Below, piece by piece: positions 28,541 through 39,434 of a stretch of DNA of 64,000 nt (the first letter of the stretch is position 1; every line of letters begins with the position of its first letter). The translations under genes and the position numbers were made by a program. The notes beneath the pieces are model-generated. The model was not told the DNA's origin. It ran no database searches and saw nothing but the letters and a program-made list of their open reading frames with translations. The DNA is from Halomonas dongshanensis (GTDB lineage Bacteria > Pseudomonadota > Gammaproteobacteria > Pseudomonadales > Halomonadaceae): the NCBI RefSeq assembly GCF_024790395.1, contig NZ_JAJISC010000002.1, positions 62,001-126,000 of the forward strand, in the 5' to 3' direction.

Positions 28541-29866
28541 ATGTCTCGCATTCTTCACCGCAGCATTGGCCCGGTGCTGCCGCACGCGGCCTCGGCGCAG
28601 GGCGTTTACATCACGGATAGCAACGGTAAGCGGTATCTCGATGGCTCCGGAGGGGCGGCGGTGACGAGCGTGGGGCACGGCCACCCCGAAGTGCTGACGG
28701 CAATGCGCGAGCAGATGGACACGCTCTGCTACGCGCATACGGCGTTTTTTACTACCGACGCCGCCGAAGCGCTTGCCGAGCGTCTCGTAGATTTGGCGCC
28801 CGAAGGCCTGGATTACGTCTATTTGGTGTCGGGGGGCTCAGAAGCCGTCGAAGCGGCGCTGAAGTTGGCGCGGCAGTATTTTTGTGAGGCAGGCGAGCCC
28901 CAACGGCGGCACATCATCGCTCGGCGCCAGAGCTATCACGGCAACACCCTGGGAGCGCTTGCCACCGGCGGTAACGCCATGCGCCGGGCGCAGTTCCAGC
29001 CGCTTTTACCCGAAACCCACCACGTATCGCCCTGTTACGCCTATCGAGAACAAGCGCCAACGGAGACGAGTGAGGCCTACGCCGCCCGGCTTGCCGACGA
29101 GCTAGAAGCCAAAATTCTCGCTCTGGGGCCGGAGAACGTCATGGCCTTCGTCGCCGAGCCGGTGGTGGGCGCAACGCTTGGGGCCGTCGCCTCGGTCGGC
29201 GACTACTTCAAGCGCGTGCGCCATATCTGCGACCGCTACGGCGTGCTGCTGATTCTCGATGAAGTGATGTGCGGCATGGGCCGCACCGGCTCACTCTTTG
29301 CCTGCACGCAAGACGGCGTTACGCCGGACATTCTGACCATTGCGAAAGGTTTGGGCGGCGGCTACCAGCCGATCGGCGCGGTAATGCTCTCGGAAAAGAT
29401 CTACACGCGGTTTGCCGAAGGCTCGAAGCTGTTCCAGCACGGCCATACCTATCTTGGCCACCCGCTGGCGGCGGCCGCAGCCAACAAGGTGGTGGAGATC
29501 ATTGCCCGCCCGGAGACGCTGGCCAACGTCAACGCCATGGGCGAGCGCTTACAGCGCGGCCTCGAAGCTGCCCTCATGGATTCTCCATACGTCGGCGATA
29601 TTCGCGGGCGCGGACTTTTTCGCGGGATCGAACTGGTGGCAGACAAACACACCCGCGAACCCTTCGACCCGGCGCGCAAGCTCTACGCGCGCATCAAACG
29701 CCAAGCGATGGCTCGCGGGCTGATCAGCTACCCCATGGGCGGCACCCTCGATGGCACTCGCGGCGATCACGTGTTGCTGGCGCCGCCCTACATCATTACC
29801 GCCGATGAGATCGACGTCATGGTCGAGCGCATCAAAGCGGCCATCGATGCCGCCATCAAGGAGTAA
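28541..29866 (+). CDS. Class III PLP-dependent aminotransferase
   Basis: 441-residue fold-type I aminotransferase of the aspartate-aminotransferase-like class III group (omega-amino acid, diamine or beta-amino acid substrates). PLP contacts are visible: the SGGSEAVEAALKLARQYF segment, RRQSYHGNTLGALA, the cofactor-ring aspartate in LLILDEVMCGMGRTG, and the Schiff-base lysine in TIAKGLGGGYQPIGAV. The start ATG 28541 has AGGGGA upstream. A carboxymuconolactone decarboxylase-family gene begins 4 bases after the stop; with the divergent RpiR gene this forms a small catabolic module. The substrate cannot be told from sequence. Confidence 0.88.
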   Translation: MSRILHRSIGPVLPHAASAQGVYITDSNGKRYLDGSGGAAVTSVGHGHPEVLTAMREQMDTLCYAHTAFFTTDAAEALAERLVDLAPEGLDYVYLVSGGSEAVEAALKLARQYFCEAGEPQRRHIIARRQSYHGNTLGALATGGNAMRRAQFQPLLPETHHVSPCYAYREQAPTETSEAYAARLADELEAKILALGPENVMAFVAEPVVGATLGAVASVGDYFKRVRHICDRYGVLLILDEVMCGMGRTGSLFACTQDGVTPDILTIAKGLGGGYQPIGAVMLSEKIYTRFAEGSKLFQHGHTYLGHPLAAAAANKVVEIIARPETLANVNAMGERLQRGLEAALMDSPYVGDIRGRGLFRGIELVADKHTREPFDPARKLYARIKRQAMARGLISYPMGGTLDGTRGDHVLLAPPYIITADEIDVMVERIKAAIDAAIKE

Positions 29867-29870
29867 CCCC

Positions 29871-30434
29871 ATGCCGACCTCTCCTTGCCCACCCATCAGC
29901 GATGCCGACTGGCCCGACGCCATAGGCGAGCTTCGCGAAGGTTTTGCCGGGGCGCTCAACGTCTACCGCACCATGGCACATCATCCCGCGCTACTGGCGG
30001 CCTGGGCGCCGCTGCGCCAGCACGTGGTCAAAGAGAACGCTCTGGGTCCGGCGCTCACCGAAGTGGTCATCCTGCGCGCCAGCCGCCACCTTGGTTCGGC
30101 CTACGAATGGGCGCATCACGTTAGCCGAGCGCTGGCGCTGGGGTTTTCTCCAGAGCGTATCGAGGCCATACGCCAGATGCCCGGCGGGCTAGACGGTATG
30201 ATCGTGCGCGCCGTAGACGCGCTGATCGAAACGCATGGCCTCGCCCCCGCGCAAGAAGCGGCCCTGGCCGACGCCATCGGCCGCGACGCGGTGATCGATA
30301 TGATGGCAATGGTGGGGTTCTATTCGGTGCTGGGTTACCTGCTCAACACCTACGCCACCCCGCTGGATGAGGGCATTGCGGAGGAAGCGAAAATGCATCC
30401 GGCGCTGTTTGCCTTTACGGAGTGGAGTAGTTAG
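29871..30434 (+). CDS. Carboxymuconolactone decarboxylase-family protein
   Basis: 187-residue alpha-helical protein of the CMD/AhpD superfamily. The core is VVKENALGPALTEVVILRASRHLGSAYEW followed by HHVSRALALGFSPERIEAI. The CxxC pair of peroxidase-type AhpD proteins is absent (RASRHLGSAYEW in its place), so it is not an alkylhydroperoxidase; it resembles the decarboxylase/hydrolase branch with conserved Glu and His. Co-transcribed with the upstream aminotransferase. Confidence 0.82.
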   Translation: MPTSPCPPISDADWPDAIGELREGFAGALNVYRTMAHHPALLAAWAPLRQHVVKENALGPALTEVVILRASRHLGSAYEWAHHVSRALALGFSPERIEAIRQMPGGLDGMIVRAVDALIETHGLAPAQEAALADAIGRDAVIDMMAMVGFYSVLGYLLNTYATPLDEGIAEEAKMHPALFAFTEWSS

Positions 30435-30440
30435 TGCCGT

Positions 30441-30580
30441 GGCTTAGTACGAAAAGTCGCTGAGCGAAGGCCAGACAAGGCAAAAATCAGCGAAAAAAAG
30501 GAGTTTGCTCATGTAAATGAGTATTTTGAGCTGATTTTTAACGCCGTATGGCCGAGCGCAAGCAGTTTTCGTGCTAAGCC
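30441..30580. repeat. Large imperfect inverted-repeat element (about 140 bp)
   Basis: GGCTTAGTACGAAAA (30441-30455) is complementary, with one G-T position, to 30566-30580. AAAAATCAGC (30482-30491) pairs with GCTGATTTTT (30530-30539), and CTCAT-GTAA-ATGAG (30508-30521) forms the tip. The whole folds as a long hairpin between the convergent CMD gene and xseA, and its right end abuts the xseA stop. It looks like a dispersed non-coding repeat (REP/MITE-like) that may double as a bidirectional terminator. Confidence 0.75.
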
Positions 30581-31920
30581 TAGCGGAAGCGGCGCTTTAC
30601 TTCGACGCTCAGCCGCCCTTCGCCCAAGCGAAGCGATAGCTTCTGGCCTGGCGTGGTCTCGTCGGCGCGGCGTATCACCTGCCCCTTGTCGTCCTGAGCG
30701 ATGGCGTAGCCGCGCCCCAGTACCGCCAGGGGGCTGATCGCGTTCAGCTCGCGGGCGGCGGCGCTAAGGCGCGTTCGCTGGCGCTCTAGAGTGTGATGCA
30801 TGGCGCTGGTCAGGCGGCGTTCGAGCTGGGCGGTGCGCGTTTTTTCGGCCTGATGAAGCCGCGCCATGTCCTGGCCCGCCAAACGGCGGGTTAGCTGTGT
30901 GGCTTGGGCACGGGAGTGGGTGAGCGTTTGGTGCATGGCGCGCTCGAGGCGTTTTGCGAGGCTATCGAGGTGCAGGCGCTGGCGGGCGAGCTGCTCGCCG
31001 GGGTGGCGCAGGCGGGCGCGGAGATGATCCAACCGCTGGCTATCGCGCTGAAGCCTGGCCTGCAGCGCGCGGCGTAGGCGGGCATCGTGCTCTTGTAGCT
31101 CGCGCAGCAGGCTGCGGCGGTCCGGCACCAAGCGCTCGGCGGCGGCGGAGGGCGTGGGAGCGCGAACGTCGGCGGCGAAGTCGGCCAGCGTTACGTCCAC
31201 CTCGTGGCCCACCGCCGACATCACCGGCAGGCGCGAATGGAAGATCGCCCGTGCCAAATGCTCGTTGTTGAACGCCCACAGGTCTTCGAGGCTGCCGCCG
31301 CCGCGAGTGATCAGCACTACGTCGCGCTCGGGATCGAGACGCGATTGGCGGTTGAGCAGGCCCAGCGCCGAAATCATCGCGGGCGCAGCCTCGCTGCCCT
31401 GTACCGGCACTGGAATCAACGTGACGTCCGCCATCGGCCAGCGCGCGGCGAGCACCGCCAGCACGTCGCGAATCGCCGCGCCGCTGGCCGAGCTCAAGAT
31501 CAACAGCTTGCGCGGTGGAAAGGGCAGCGGGCGCGCATTGGCGAACACGCCTTCCTCGTCGAGCTGTGCTTTCAAACGCTCGAAGGCCGCCAAGAGCTCG
31601 CCAAGCCCCGCTGCCTGCACCGCTTCGGCGATCAGTTGGTAGTCGCCACGCGGCTCGAACAGCGAGACTTTGCCGCGCAGCTTCACCTGGTCGCCATCGC
31701 GCATGGGTGCCGAGACGAACCGCGCCCGCTGGCGAAACAGCGCGCAGCGCACCTGGGCGCGATCATCCTTCAGAGTGAAGTAGATATGCCCCGAGGCGGG
31801 CCGGGAAACGTTGGAAAGCTCCCCCTCCACCCACACCTCGCCCAAATCACGCTCCAGCGCCTGGCGCGAGCGCTTGTTCAATTCGCTGACGGAGAGGGCG
31901 TTCGACGCTAGTGAAGGCAT
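30580..31920 (-). CDS. xseA: Exodeoxyribonuclease VII large subunit
   Basis: 446-residue XseA, which with XseB forms a single-strand-specific exonuclease used in repair. The N-terminal OB-fold (about 7-105; SVSELNKRSRQALERDLGEVWVEGELSNVSRP and YFTLKDDRAQVRCALFR) is followed by the catalytic domain (KLLILSSASGAAIRDVL, VLITRGGGSLEDLWAFNNEHLARAI, PVMSAVGHEVDVTLADFAADVRAPTPSAAAE) and a long Arg/Gln-rich coiled coil. The C-terminus (ALGR-type GRGYAIAQDD) is complete. The plus-strand frame opposite this gene is a shadow. Confidence 0.97.
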   Translation of the reverse strand: MPSLASNALSVSELNKRSRQALERDLGEVWVEGELSNVSRPASGHIYFTLKDDRAQVRCALFRQRARFVSAPMRDGDQVKLRGKVSLFEPRGDYQLIAEAVQAAGLGELLAAFERLKAQLDEEGVFANARPLPFPPRKLLILSSASGAAIRDVLAVLAARWPMADVTLIPVPVQGSEAAPAMISALGLLNRQSRLDPERDVVLITRGGGSLEDLWAFNNEHLARAIFHSRLPVMSAVGHEVDVTLADFAADVRAPTPSAAAERLVPDRRSLLRELQEHDARLRRALQARLQRDSQRLDHLRARLRHPGEQLARQRLHLDSLAKRLERAMHQTLTHSRAQATQLTRRLAGQDMARLHQAEKTRTAQLERRLTSAMHHTLERQRTRLSAAARELNAISPLAVLGRGYAIAQDDKGQVIRRADETTPGQKLSLRLGEGRLSVEVKRRFR

Positions 31921-31973
31921 ACGCTGATATCATGAAGTGGAGTAGCGCAGCCTAGCATTAAATATTCGCGTAT

Positions 31974-32612
31974 TTAACCAATCTTCTGCGCCATGAGGTT
32001 TCCAGCCGCCAATACCGGGTTGACGATGGGGAGTGACGTATAGGGGGCTGCGAGCGCAGCTACGTCTGTCGTCGCCATACCGGTACAGGCAAGGGCAATG
32101 ACCTCGGCGCCCTGTACTTCTAGTTCCTGAATGGCATCGATGATGGCACGTTTGCCCGCCTCTGAGTGAATATCGTGCGTACAGCTAACACCTTTGGGTT
32201 GGCGGTAGCCGAGCAGCCTTTGGCCCAGATGGTGATGAAACACGGGTGGAGCGTCGGCCTCGATGCCAATGACGCCAACGTGCCTGCCTAGCGCCATTGC
32301 TTGCAGGCAACATGCCTCACCCGCCCCAACGACGGGGATTGATAGCAGCGCCTTTAGCGTCTCAACGCCTGGATCGGCTGCGCAGCTAACGATCAACCCC
32401 GCCAATGTATGTGACCAGGGGGCAGCCAGCGCTTCGATTTGCGGTAGTGCTGCGGCGAGCGTTGCAGCATCATGAATACCATTGGGCTGATGCGGCAGGC
32501 AGCGCGTTTCGAAAGCAATCGATGGGTGAGAGCGCTGCAAAAGACGCTGATGATGTTCGAGAAAGGAACGGTCTTCAGAGGTGACGACGCGTAAAATGCC
32601 GACGCGTTTCAT
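31974..32612 (-). CDS. Asp/Glu (hydantoin) racemase-family protein
   Basis: 212-residue protein of the aspartate/glutamate racemase superfamily. Two active-site cysteines are visible: the first in LIVSCAADPGVETL and the second in EVIALACTGMATTD. The start at 32612 is embedded in an ATGA overlap with the upstream peptidase gene, so translation is coupled. In the DUF1177/OPT/peptidase neighbourhood it may racemise an amino acid released from a transported peptide or amino-acid derivative (inference). Confidence 0.85.
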   Translation of the reverse strand: MKRVGILRVVTSEDRSFLEHHQRLLQRSHPSIAFETRCLPHQPNGIHDAATLAAALPQIEALAAPWSHTLAGLIVSCAADPGVETLKALLSIPVVGAGEACCLQAMALGRHVGVIGIEADAPPVFHHHLGQRLLGYRQPKGVSCTHDIHSEAGKRAIIDAIQELEVQGAEVIALACTGMATTDVAALAAPYTSLPIVNPVLAAGNLMAQKIG

Positions 32613-33337
32613 GGCAGTTGCCTTTCTAATAAGTGATCCAGAGGGCAATCACGTTGCAATGTTTGCTCTTGGCTAGCCGTAAACGTCAAACCGTCGAACT
32701 CCCCCACCAGCCGTAGCGTATCGCCTTCGCGCCAAAGCGCCGTGCCTTCGCGAAGTGCTACGACCAGGGCGTCTGGGTTGAGAGCCAGATACTCGTTCAA
32801 GCGTTCTTCACGGCTTTCGCCGTTATGCCCTGCGGGTTTTCCCGATAGAAAGTGCGGATTGATCTGGAAGGGCACCAAGCCCAAGGTCTGGAAGCTGGGC
32901 GGCTCGACGATGGGCATGTCGTTGGTGGTGCACAGCGTGGGCCCTGCAATATTGGAGCCCGCGCTCCAACCGATGTAGGGCGTGCCTTCGCTCACGCGTT
33001 GACGGATGGCCGTCAGCAGATGAGCATCGTATAGGCGTTTGACTAGGGCAAACGTGTTGCCGCCGCCCACCGCGATGGCTTCGGCTTGGTGTACTGCCTG
33101 TAGAGGATCGGCGGATTCATGGATACCTTCGACAGTGAGCCCGATGGCGTTAAAGGCCGGGCGTACCTGTTCGAGATACGCATCGAAGCTTTTACCCACA
33201 CCGGCAAACGGAATGAACAGCACGCGCTTTACGGGCGTGGCGTTAGCCTTTAGAAAGTCATCGATCAACGGTTTGGCATGGTCAAGATAGCCGGTATCAC
33301 CCGCTTTCGAACTGCTCAACAATAGTAAACGTGACAT
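32609..33337 (-). CDS. pepE: Dipeptidase E (peptidase E, family S51)
   Basis: 242-residue cytoplasmic serine dipeptidase that cleaves N-terminal aspartyl dipeptides. The nucleophile serine is in YIGWSAGSNIAGPTL, the GGGNTFAL loop precedes it, and the later histidine in INPHFLSG is conserved. The length matches S51 enzymes (about 230-240). It is separated from the transporter gene upstream by a terminator-like hairpin, and it overlaps the racemase start. Confidence 0.92.
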   Translation of the reverse strand: MSRLLLLSSSKAGDTGYLDHAKPLIDDFLKANATPVKRVLFIPFAGVGKSFDAYLEQVRPAFNAIGLTVEGIHESADPLQAVHQAEAIAVGGGNTFALVKRLYDAHLLTAIRQRVSEGTPYIGWSAGSNIAGPTLCTTNDMPIVEPPSFQTLGLVPFQINPHFLSGKPAGHNGESREERLNEYLALNPDALVVALREGTALWREGDTLRLVGEFDGLTFTASQEQTLQRDCPLDHLLERQLP

Positions 33338-33368
33338 GGTGCGACTCCTTAAAATGGTACGGCGCCTT

Positions 33369-33398
33369 AAAAAAAGGGCACTGCCGAAGACGTGCCCT
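33369..33398 (-). terminator. Minus-strand terminator or attenuator between the OPT and pepE genes
   Basis: AGGGCAC (33375-33381) pairs with GTGCCCT (33392-33398). Read on the minus strand, the stem is followed by a long T-run. It should end or reduce transcription from the transporter operon into pepE. Confidence 0.85.
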
Positions 33399-33425
33399 AG
33401 TGCTATTCCAGCGAATTCAGAGGTG

Positions 33426-35048
33426 CTATCGAGACCCTAGCTTGAGTGTCGAAGAGAAGAAACTGTAAAGCGCCGAGCCCGTGATGAAGCCTGCACCCAG
33501 AATATAGAGCTTATGTCCACCCTGAGGCCCAAAGCGTTTTACCACCAGCCAACGGATCAGCAGCGCAATGTAGATCACGATGCCAGCAACGGGAGAGGTG
33601 ATCAAAAGCCCAGTGGCTAGAAGTACGCCTATCTGGCGCGACATGCCGCCCACTGCTTGAATGAGTGCGCCTACCACGGACCAGATGAGCAGTTGCCGGG
33701 CGACGTCCATGCTGGCGCCTGCATCGATGGTAGCGACGTAGACCCGCGCTACCGGGGGCACCAGATCCGCGTCGAAATAGGCTCTAAAGGCCAACGCTAC
33801 GATCACGATGGCCACGCCGAAACTGAAAAGCTCGGCGAAATATTGCTGGCGGCGGCCATCGAGCTCGTACGCGCGGTCCTGGCCTTCGCCGCGAATCGTC
33901 CAGCCTGCTTTTAGGTCGTAGGCCATATCGGCAAAGGCGGGGCCGGTGGCGACGGTGAACGCCACCAGCACACCAAGCGCGGTGCTGGGGAAGCCAATCA
34001 GCATGCCGATGACCAGTGCAATTAGTGCTGTCGCAAAGGAGGGGAACCAGCCCGAATGCATCGCCGCGATACCCACGATGAGCTCGGACGCCATGGCAGC
34101 CAGGGCGGCGAACACCAGCCAGCCGATGAGCATGCCCAATGACATCCCGGTATAAATGCCGGTACCCAGCGCCAACACCAGGGCCACGATCAAATAAACG
34201 CTGAAGCCGCTCAATAGCGCCACGCGCATCTGCAGGGCCGAGCGCGTTGGGCGCTGGGTGGACTCATGGTTGGCTTCCTTTTCCTGACGGTCGCGACGCA
34301 TCAGCAGGATGATTTGTACCAAGGCCACCAGCCCCGCACCGATCATGATGCCGTGAGGAATGTAAGCGGTGCTGATATCGAAGCCGAAGATCTGCTCGGA
34401 GTAGCCGCGCAGTATCAAGCCAAGCCCCAAGGCACACATGGCAAAGACGTTGGCGATCCAGGCAATACCGAACATTTCGGCGGGAATACCGAACGCCTTG
34501 CCTGTCGCACCACCCACGATCCCCGCCAACAAGAGCAGCGCATTGCGGCCTTTGTTGGCAGCGGCCTTGAGCGCCTCGGCGGTAGCAAGCCCTGGAGGCC
34601 AGGCCGCTCGGGCGGTAAATACCTTGCTATCGAAAGAGAAGTACAGAATCGAGGCGTCGGTGATGACTGCCAAAGCAGCGCCAATGAGCATGGGAATGAG
34701 CATTTGCGTCTCGCCCATCAGAAACGGAATCGCCAGTGGCAGCAGCAAACCGTTGGCGGCCGAGAAGGTGGCCCCGGAGATGGTGGTTTGCACCAGCGTC
34801 TGGCGCTCGAGCGAGTCGTAGCTGCGAAAGAGTTTAAGCGGAATGTAGGAAAGCAGAATCGCGATCAAGGCGCCGATGATCGAGGTGTTGGGCGTAATGC
34901 CCACTCGCGTGATCAACTCAAGGCCGATGATGGCGCCTAGAACGCAAACGACGACGTTGGTCAGCATCTGCCCGGGGGAGAAGAAGCGCGGGTGTCGGCG
35001 CGGCGCAGACGCCTCGCTGTCGGCAGCCGCCGAAGCTTGGTCATTCAT
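33426..35048 (-). CDS. OPT-family oligopeptide transporter-like membrane protein
   Basis: 540-residue polytopic membrane protein with about 12-15 hydrophobic segments, resembling the OPT/YSL family of proton-coupled peptide or metal-chelate importers. The N-terminus is a hydrophilic Ala/Glu/Ser tail before FFSPGQMLTNVVVCVLGAIIGLE. Glycine-rich helices such as GIVGGATGKAFGIPAEMFG are typical. It lies in a minus-strand cluster with DUF1177 and AroM genes, divergent from a LysR gene; in other proteobacteria the same families co-occur. The substrate is unknown; the downstream dipeptidase and racemase suggest a small peptide or aspartyl derivative (inference). Confidence 0.82.
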   Translation of the reverse strand: MNDQASAAADSEASAPRRHPRFFSPGQMLTNVVVCVLGAIIGLELITRVGITPNTSIIGALIAILLSYIPLKLFRSYDSLERQTLVQTTISGATFSAANGLLLPLAIPFLMGETQMLIPMLIGAALAVITDASILYFSFDSKVFTARAAWPPGLATAEALKAAANKGRNALLLLAGIVGGATGKAFGIPAEMFGIAWIANVFAMCALGLGLILRGYSEQIFGFDISTAYIPHGIMIGAGLVALVQIILLMRRDRQEKEANHESTQRPTRSALQMRVALLSGFSVYLIVALVLALGTGIYTGMSLGMLIGWLVFAALAAMASELIVGIAAMHSGWFPSFATALIALVIGMLIGFPSTALGVLVAFTVATGPAFADMAYDLKAGWTIRGEGQDRAYELDGRRQQYFAELFSFGVAIVIVALAFRAYFDADLVPPVARVYVATIDAGASMDVARQLLIWSVVGALIQAVGGMSRQIGVLLATGLLITSPVAGIVIYIALLIRWLVVKRFGPQGGHKLYILGAGFITGSALYSFFSSTLKLGSR

Positions 35049-35094
35049 GGTGGTTTTCCTGTATGACGGTAGGTTGTTATAAGTAGCTGCTCGC

Positions 35095-35784
35095 TCAGCC
35101 GAGCAGCAGGTTCGCCGCGCTGAACACCAACTGGCGCGGCGTCAGCGTTTGATGACCGGATAACGCGGCGATGCGCCCGCGCTGTGCCAGGGTGTAACCC
35201 ATGCAGTCCAGGTAGAGCAGGTCGCCTTGAAGCGCTGCTGCCTCGCTAGCGGCGCGTTCCAGCTCCGTGTCTTCGCCATAAGGCGAGGCGCAAAGGGTGT
35301 CGACATGAAAGCCCGCCTCTTCCCAACGCGCCTTGGCAGCGTTCATCTGACGCGCTTCTGGGCTCATGACCAGAAGCCGTCCTTCGGGGAAAAGCGCCTG
35401 CAGGCCGTGGCGAACCAGGCGCTTGGGTGACAGCACGGGAATGCCCAGGTCGCGGTAGTCGGGCAAATCGCCAGTGCACAGCACCAACAACGCGTCGACG
35501 CTGCCGCTTGCGGCCATCGAGCGAATGGCGCCATCCAGGAGTGGCTCAAGGTCCGGCTCGGCGATGGTGACTTGGCGGCCATCGCGCATGCGTGACACCA
35601 GTACGTGCGATTGCTCCCCTACCGGATAGCGGAGCTCGATCTCTTCGAGTGTCAGTCCGTCGAGCGCACCACGCTCGACGACATCGATAGAGGGTGCCAG
35701 CAACTCGCCAAGATCCTCGTGCAGATCCGTACGCGGCGCCTGGCCGATGGTCACGATCCCCAAGCGTGAGCGTTGTGTGCTCAT
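35095..35784 (-). CDS. AroM-family protein
   Basis: 229 residues related along the whole length to E. coli AroM, whose function is unknown although the gene is regulated with the shikimate kinase gene aroL. Shared features are the N-terminal LGIVTIGQAPRTDLHEDL and the C-terminal DLLYLDCMGYTLAQR. The start overlaps the DUF1177 stop by ATGA. The fold is predicted to be racemase-like, consistent with the Asp/Glu racemase paralogue nearby. Confidence 0.85.
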   Translation of the reverse strand: MSTQRSRLGIVTIGQAPRTDLHEDLGELLAPSIDVVERGALDGLTLEEIELRYPVGEQSHVLVSRMRDGRQVTIAEPDLEPLLDGAIRSMAASGSVDALLVLCTGDLPDYRDLGIPVLSPKRLVRHGLQALFPEGRLLVMSPEARQMNAAKARWEEAGFHVDTLCASPYGEDTELERAASEAAALQGDLLYLDCMGYTLAQRGRIAALSGHQTLTPRQLVFSAANLLLG

Positions 35785-36722
35785 TGGCGGGCACCGCCGC
35801 TCTGGAAGTGGGTATGCTCACCGTAGAGCGCGATGATCCGCTCGAACTCTTCGGCATCGTAGAACTGGCAAATACCCGCCGTGAAATCCTTTGCCACTTC
35901 GACGGCAAAGCGCGCAGCCTGCTCGATATCCACCTCGTGGCTTGCTCCCGTCGCGCAGCCTGCTACGGCCGTCTCGGCCGCCAGCGCCACGCCGACCACC
36001 GGCGCCGAGGTGGCAACGGCAGGCTGAAGAATACTGTTCAAGTGATGTAGGCCGTTGCCGTAGGGGGTGATGTCCTGTTGGGTCAGCGCAAATACGTGCG
36101 GCAAACGCCCCGTAACGCGGCTCATGACATCCATCAGGTCTTCGCTGGTGCGTAGGATGTAGCCTTGCTTGACCGTGGGGGACATCGAAACGCCGCGCAG
36201 GTTGATCACACGATTGCCCTTGGTAGTGTCGATCGACACGATAGCGTCCATGGCCTTATCGATCTCGTGCTCCCAGGTATCCTCGAAGCTGATCGGTGAA
36301 TCCATGAAGGGAACCGGGTGATGCTCGCGGGTCGGTGCATCGGGGCAGATATGCGTGGTGATGATGACGTCACCGGCCAAACGGTCACCTTGGGTAGCCA
36401 TACCGATCAATTTGGCGGCAGCGGCCAGGGCGGCCAGGGCACCATCGCCGTCAGAGACGAAGCCAGTGATGTCGGGCCTGGCACCAATGCCGCCCAAACG
36501 GCCGATGACCCCAAGGGTGGGGGCCTGCTTGCCCGCCTGTTTGCCGCTGTGACCCGCAACGGTGATATGCATGAAATCACTCGCGCCCTTGTCAGAGGAG
36601 ACGCGCTTGATGCGAATGCTTTCCGGCGCTGCGCCGCACGCCACCAGGTACGCTTTTACCGCTTCGCCCGATGCGGAAGGGGTATCCAGGATTTCATGAA
36701 GATCGATTACTTGCTTGAGCAT
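35781..36722 (-). CDS. DUF1177-family protein
   Basis: 313-residue conserved protein of unknown function. Characteristic stretches include MLKQVIDLHEILDTPSASGEAVK, HITVAGHSG, DVIITTHICPDAPT and VEVAKDFTAGICQFYDAEEFE. The opening resembles M20/M42-type metallopeptidases (LHEILDTPSASGEAV), and several His/Asp/Glu clusters could bind metal, but catalysis is not shown. First gene of the cluster with AroM and the OPT transporter, 94 bases from a divergent LysR gene. Confidence 0.85.
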   Translation of the reverse strand: MLKQVIDLHEILDTPSASGEAVKAYLVACGAAPESIRIKRVSSDKGASDFMHITVAGHSGKQAGKQAPTLGVIGRLGGIGARPDITGFVSDGDGALAALAAAAKLIGMATQGDRLAGDVIITTHICPDAPTREHHPVPFMDSPISFEDTWEHEIDKAMDAIVSIDTTKGNRVINLRGVSMSPTVKQGYILRTSEDLMDVMSRVTGRLPHVFALTQQDITPYGNGLHHLNSILQPAVATSAPVVGVALAAETAVAGCATGASHEVDIEQAARFAVEVAKDFTAGICQFYDAEEFERIIALYGEHTHFQSGGARQ

Positions 36723-36816
36723 GCCACCACCTCGGTAGGATATAGGACCTAAGTAGAGTACGCTTGAGGATTGATTGAATAAATTTGAATAAGAGATGGA
36801 TTGATTTGGATATCCA

Positions 36817-39343
<2,527 letters not shown>

Positions 39344-39366
39344 TCCGGCTCGGTAACACGATCAAG

Positions 39367-39397
39367 GCGGCGGGCATGGCCCCGCCGCTTGCTTTTT
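39367..39397 (+). terminator. Terminator between guaB and guaA
   Basis: GCGGCGGG (39367-39374) pairs with CCCGCCGC (39381-39388), followed by TTGCTTTTT. The hairpin may attenuate rather than fully separate the two genes, which are 91 bases apart. Confidence 0.75.
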
Positions 39398-39434
39398 AGC
39401 CAATGCGGCGATTCCGCGTTATAGAGGCTTCACG

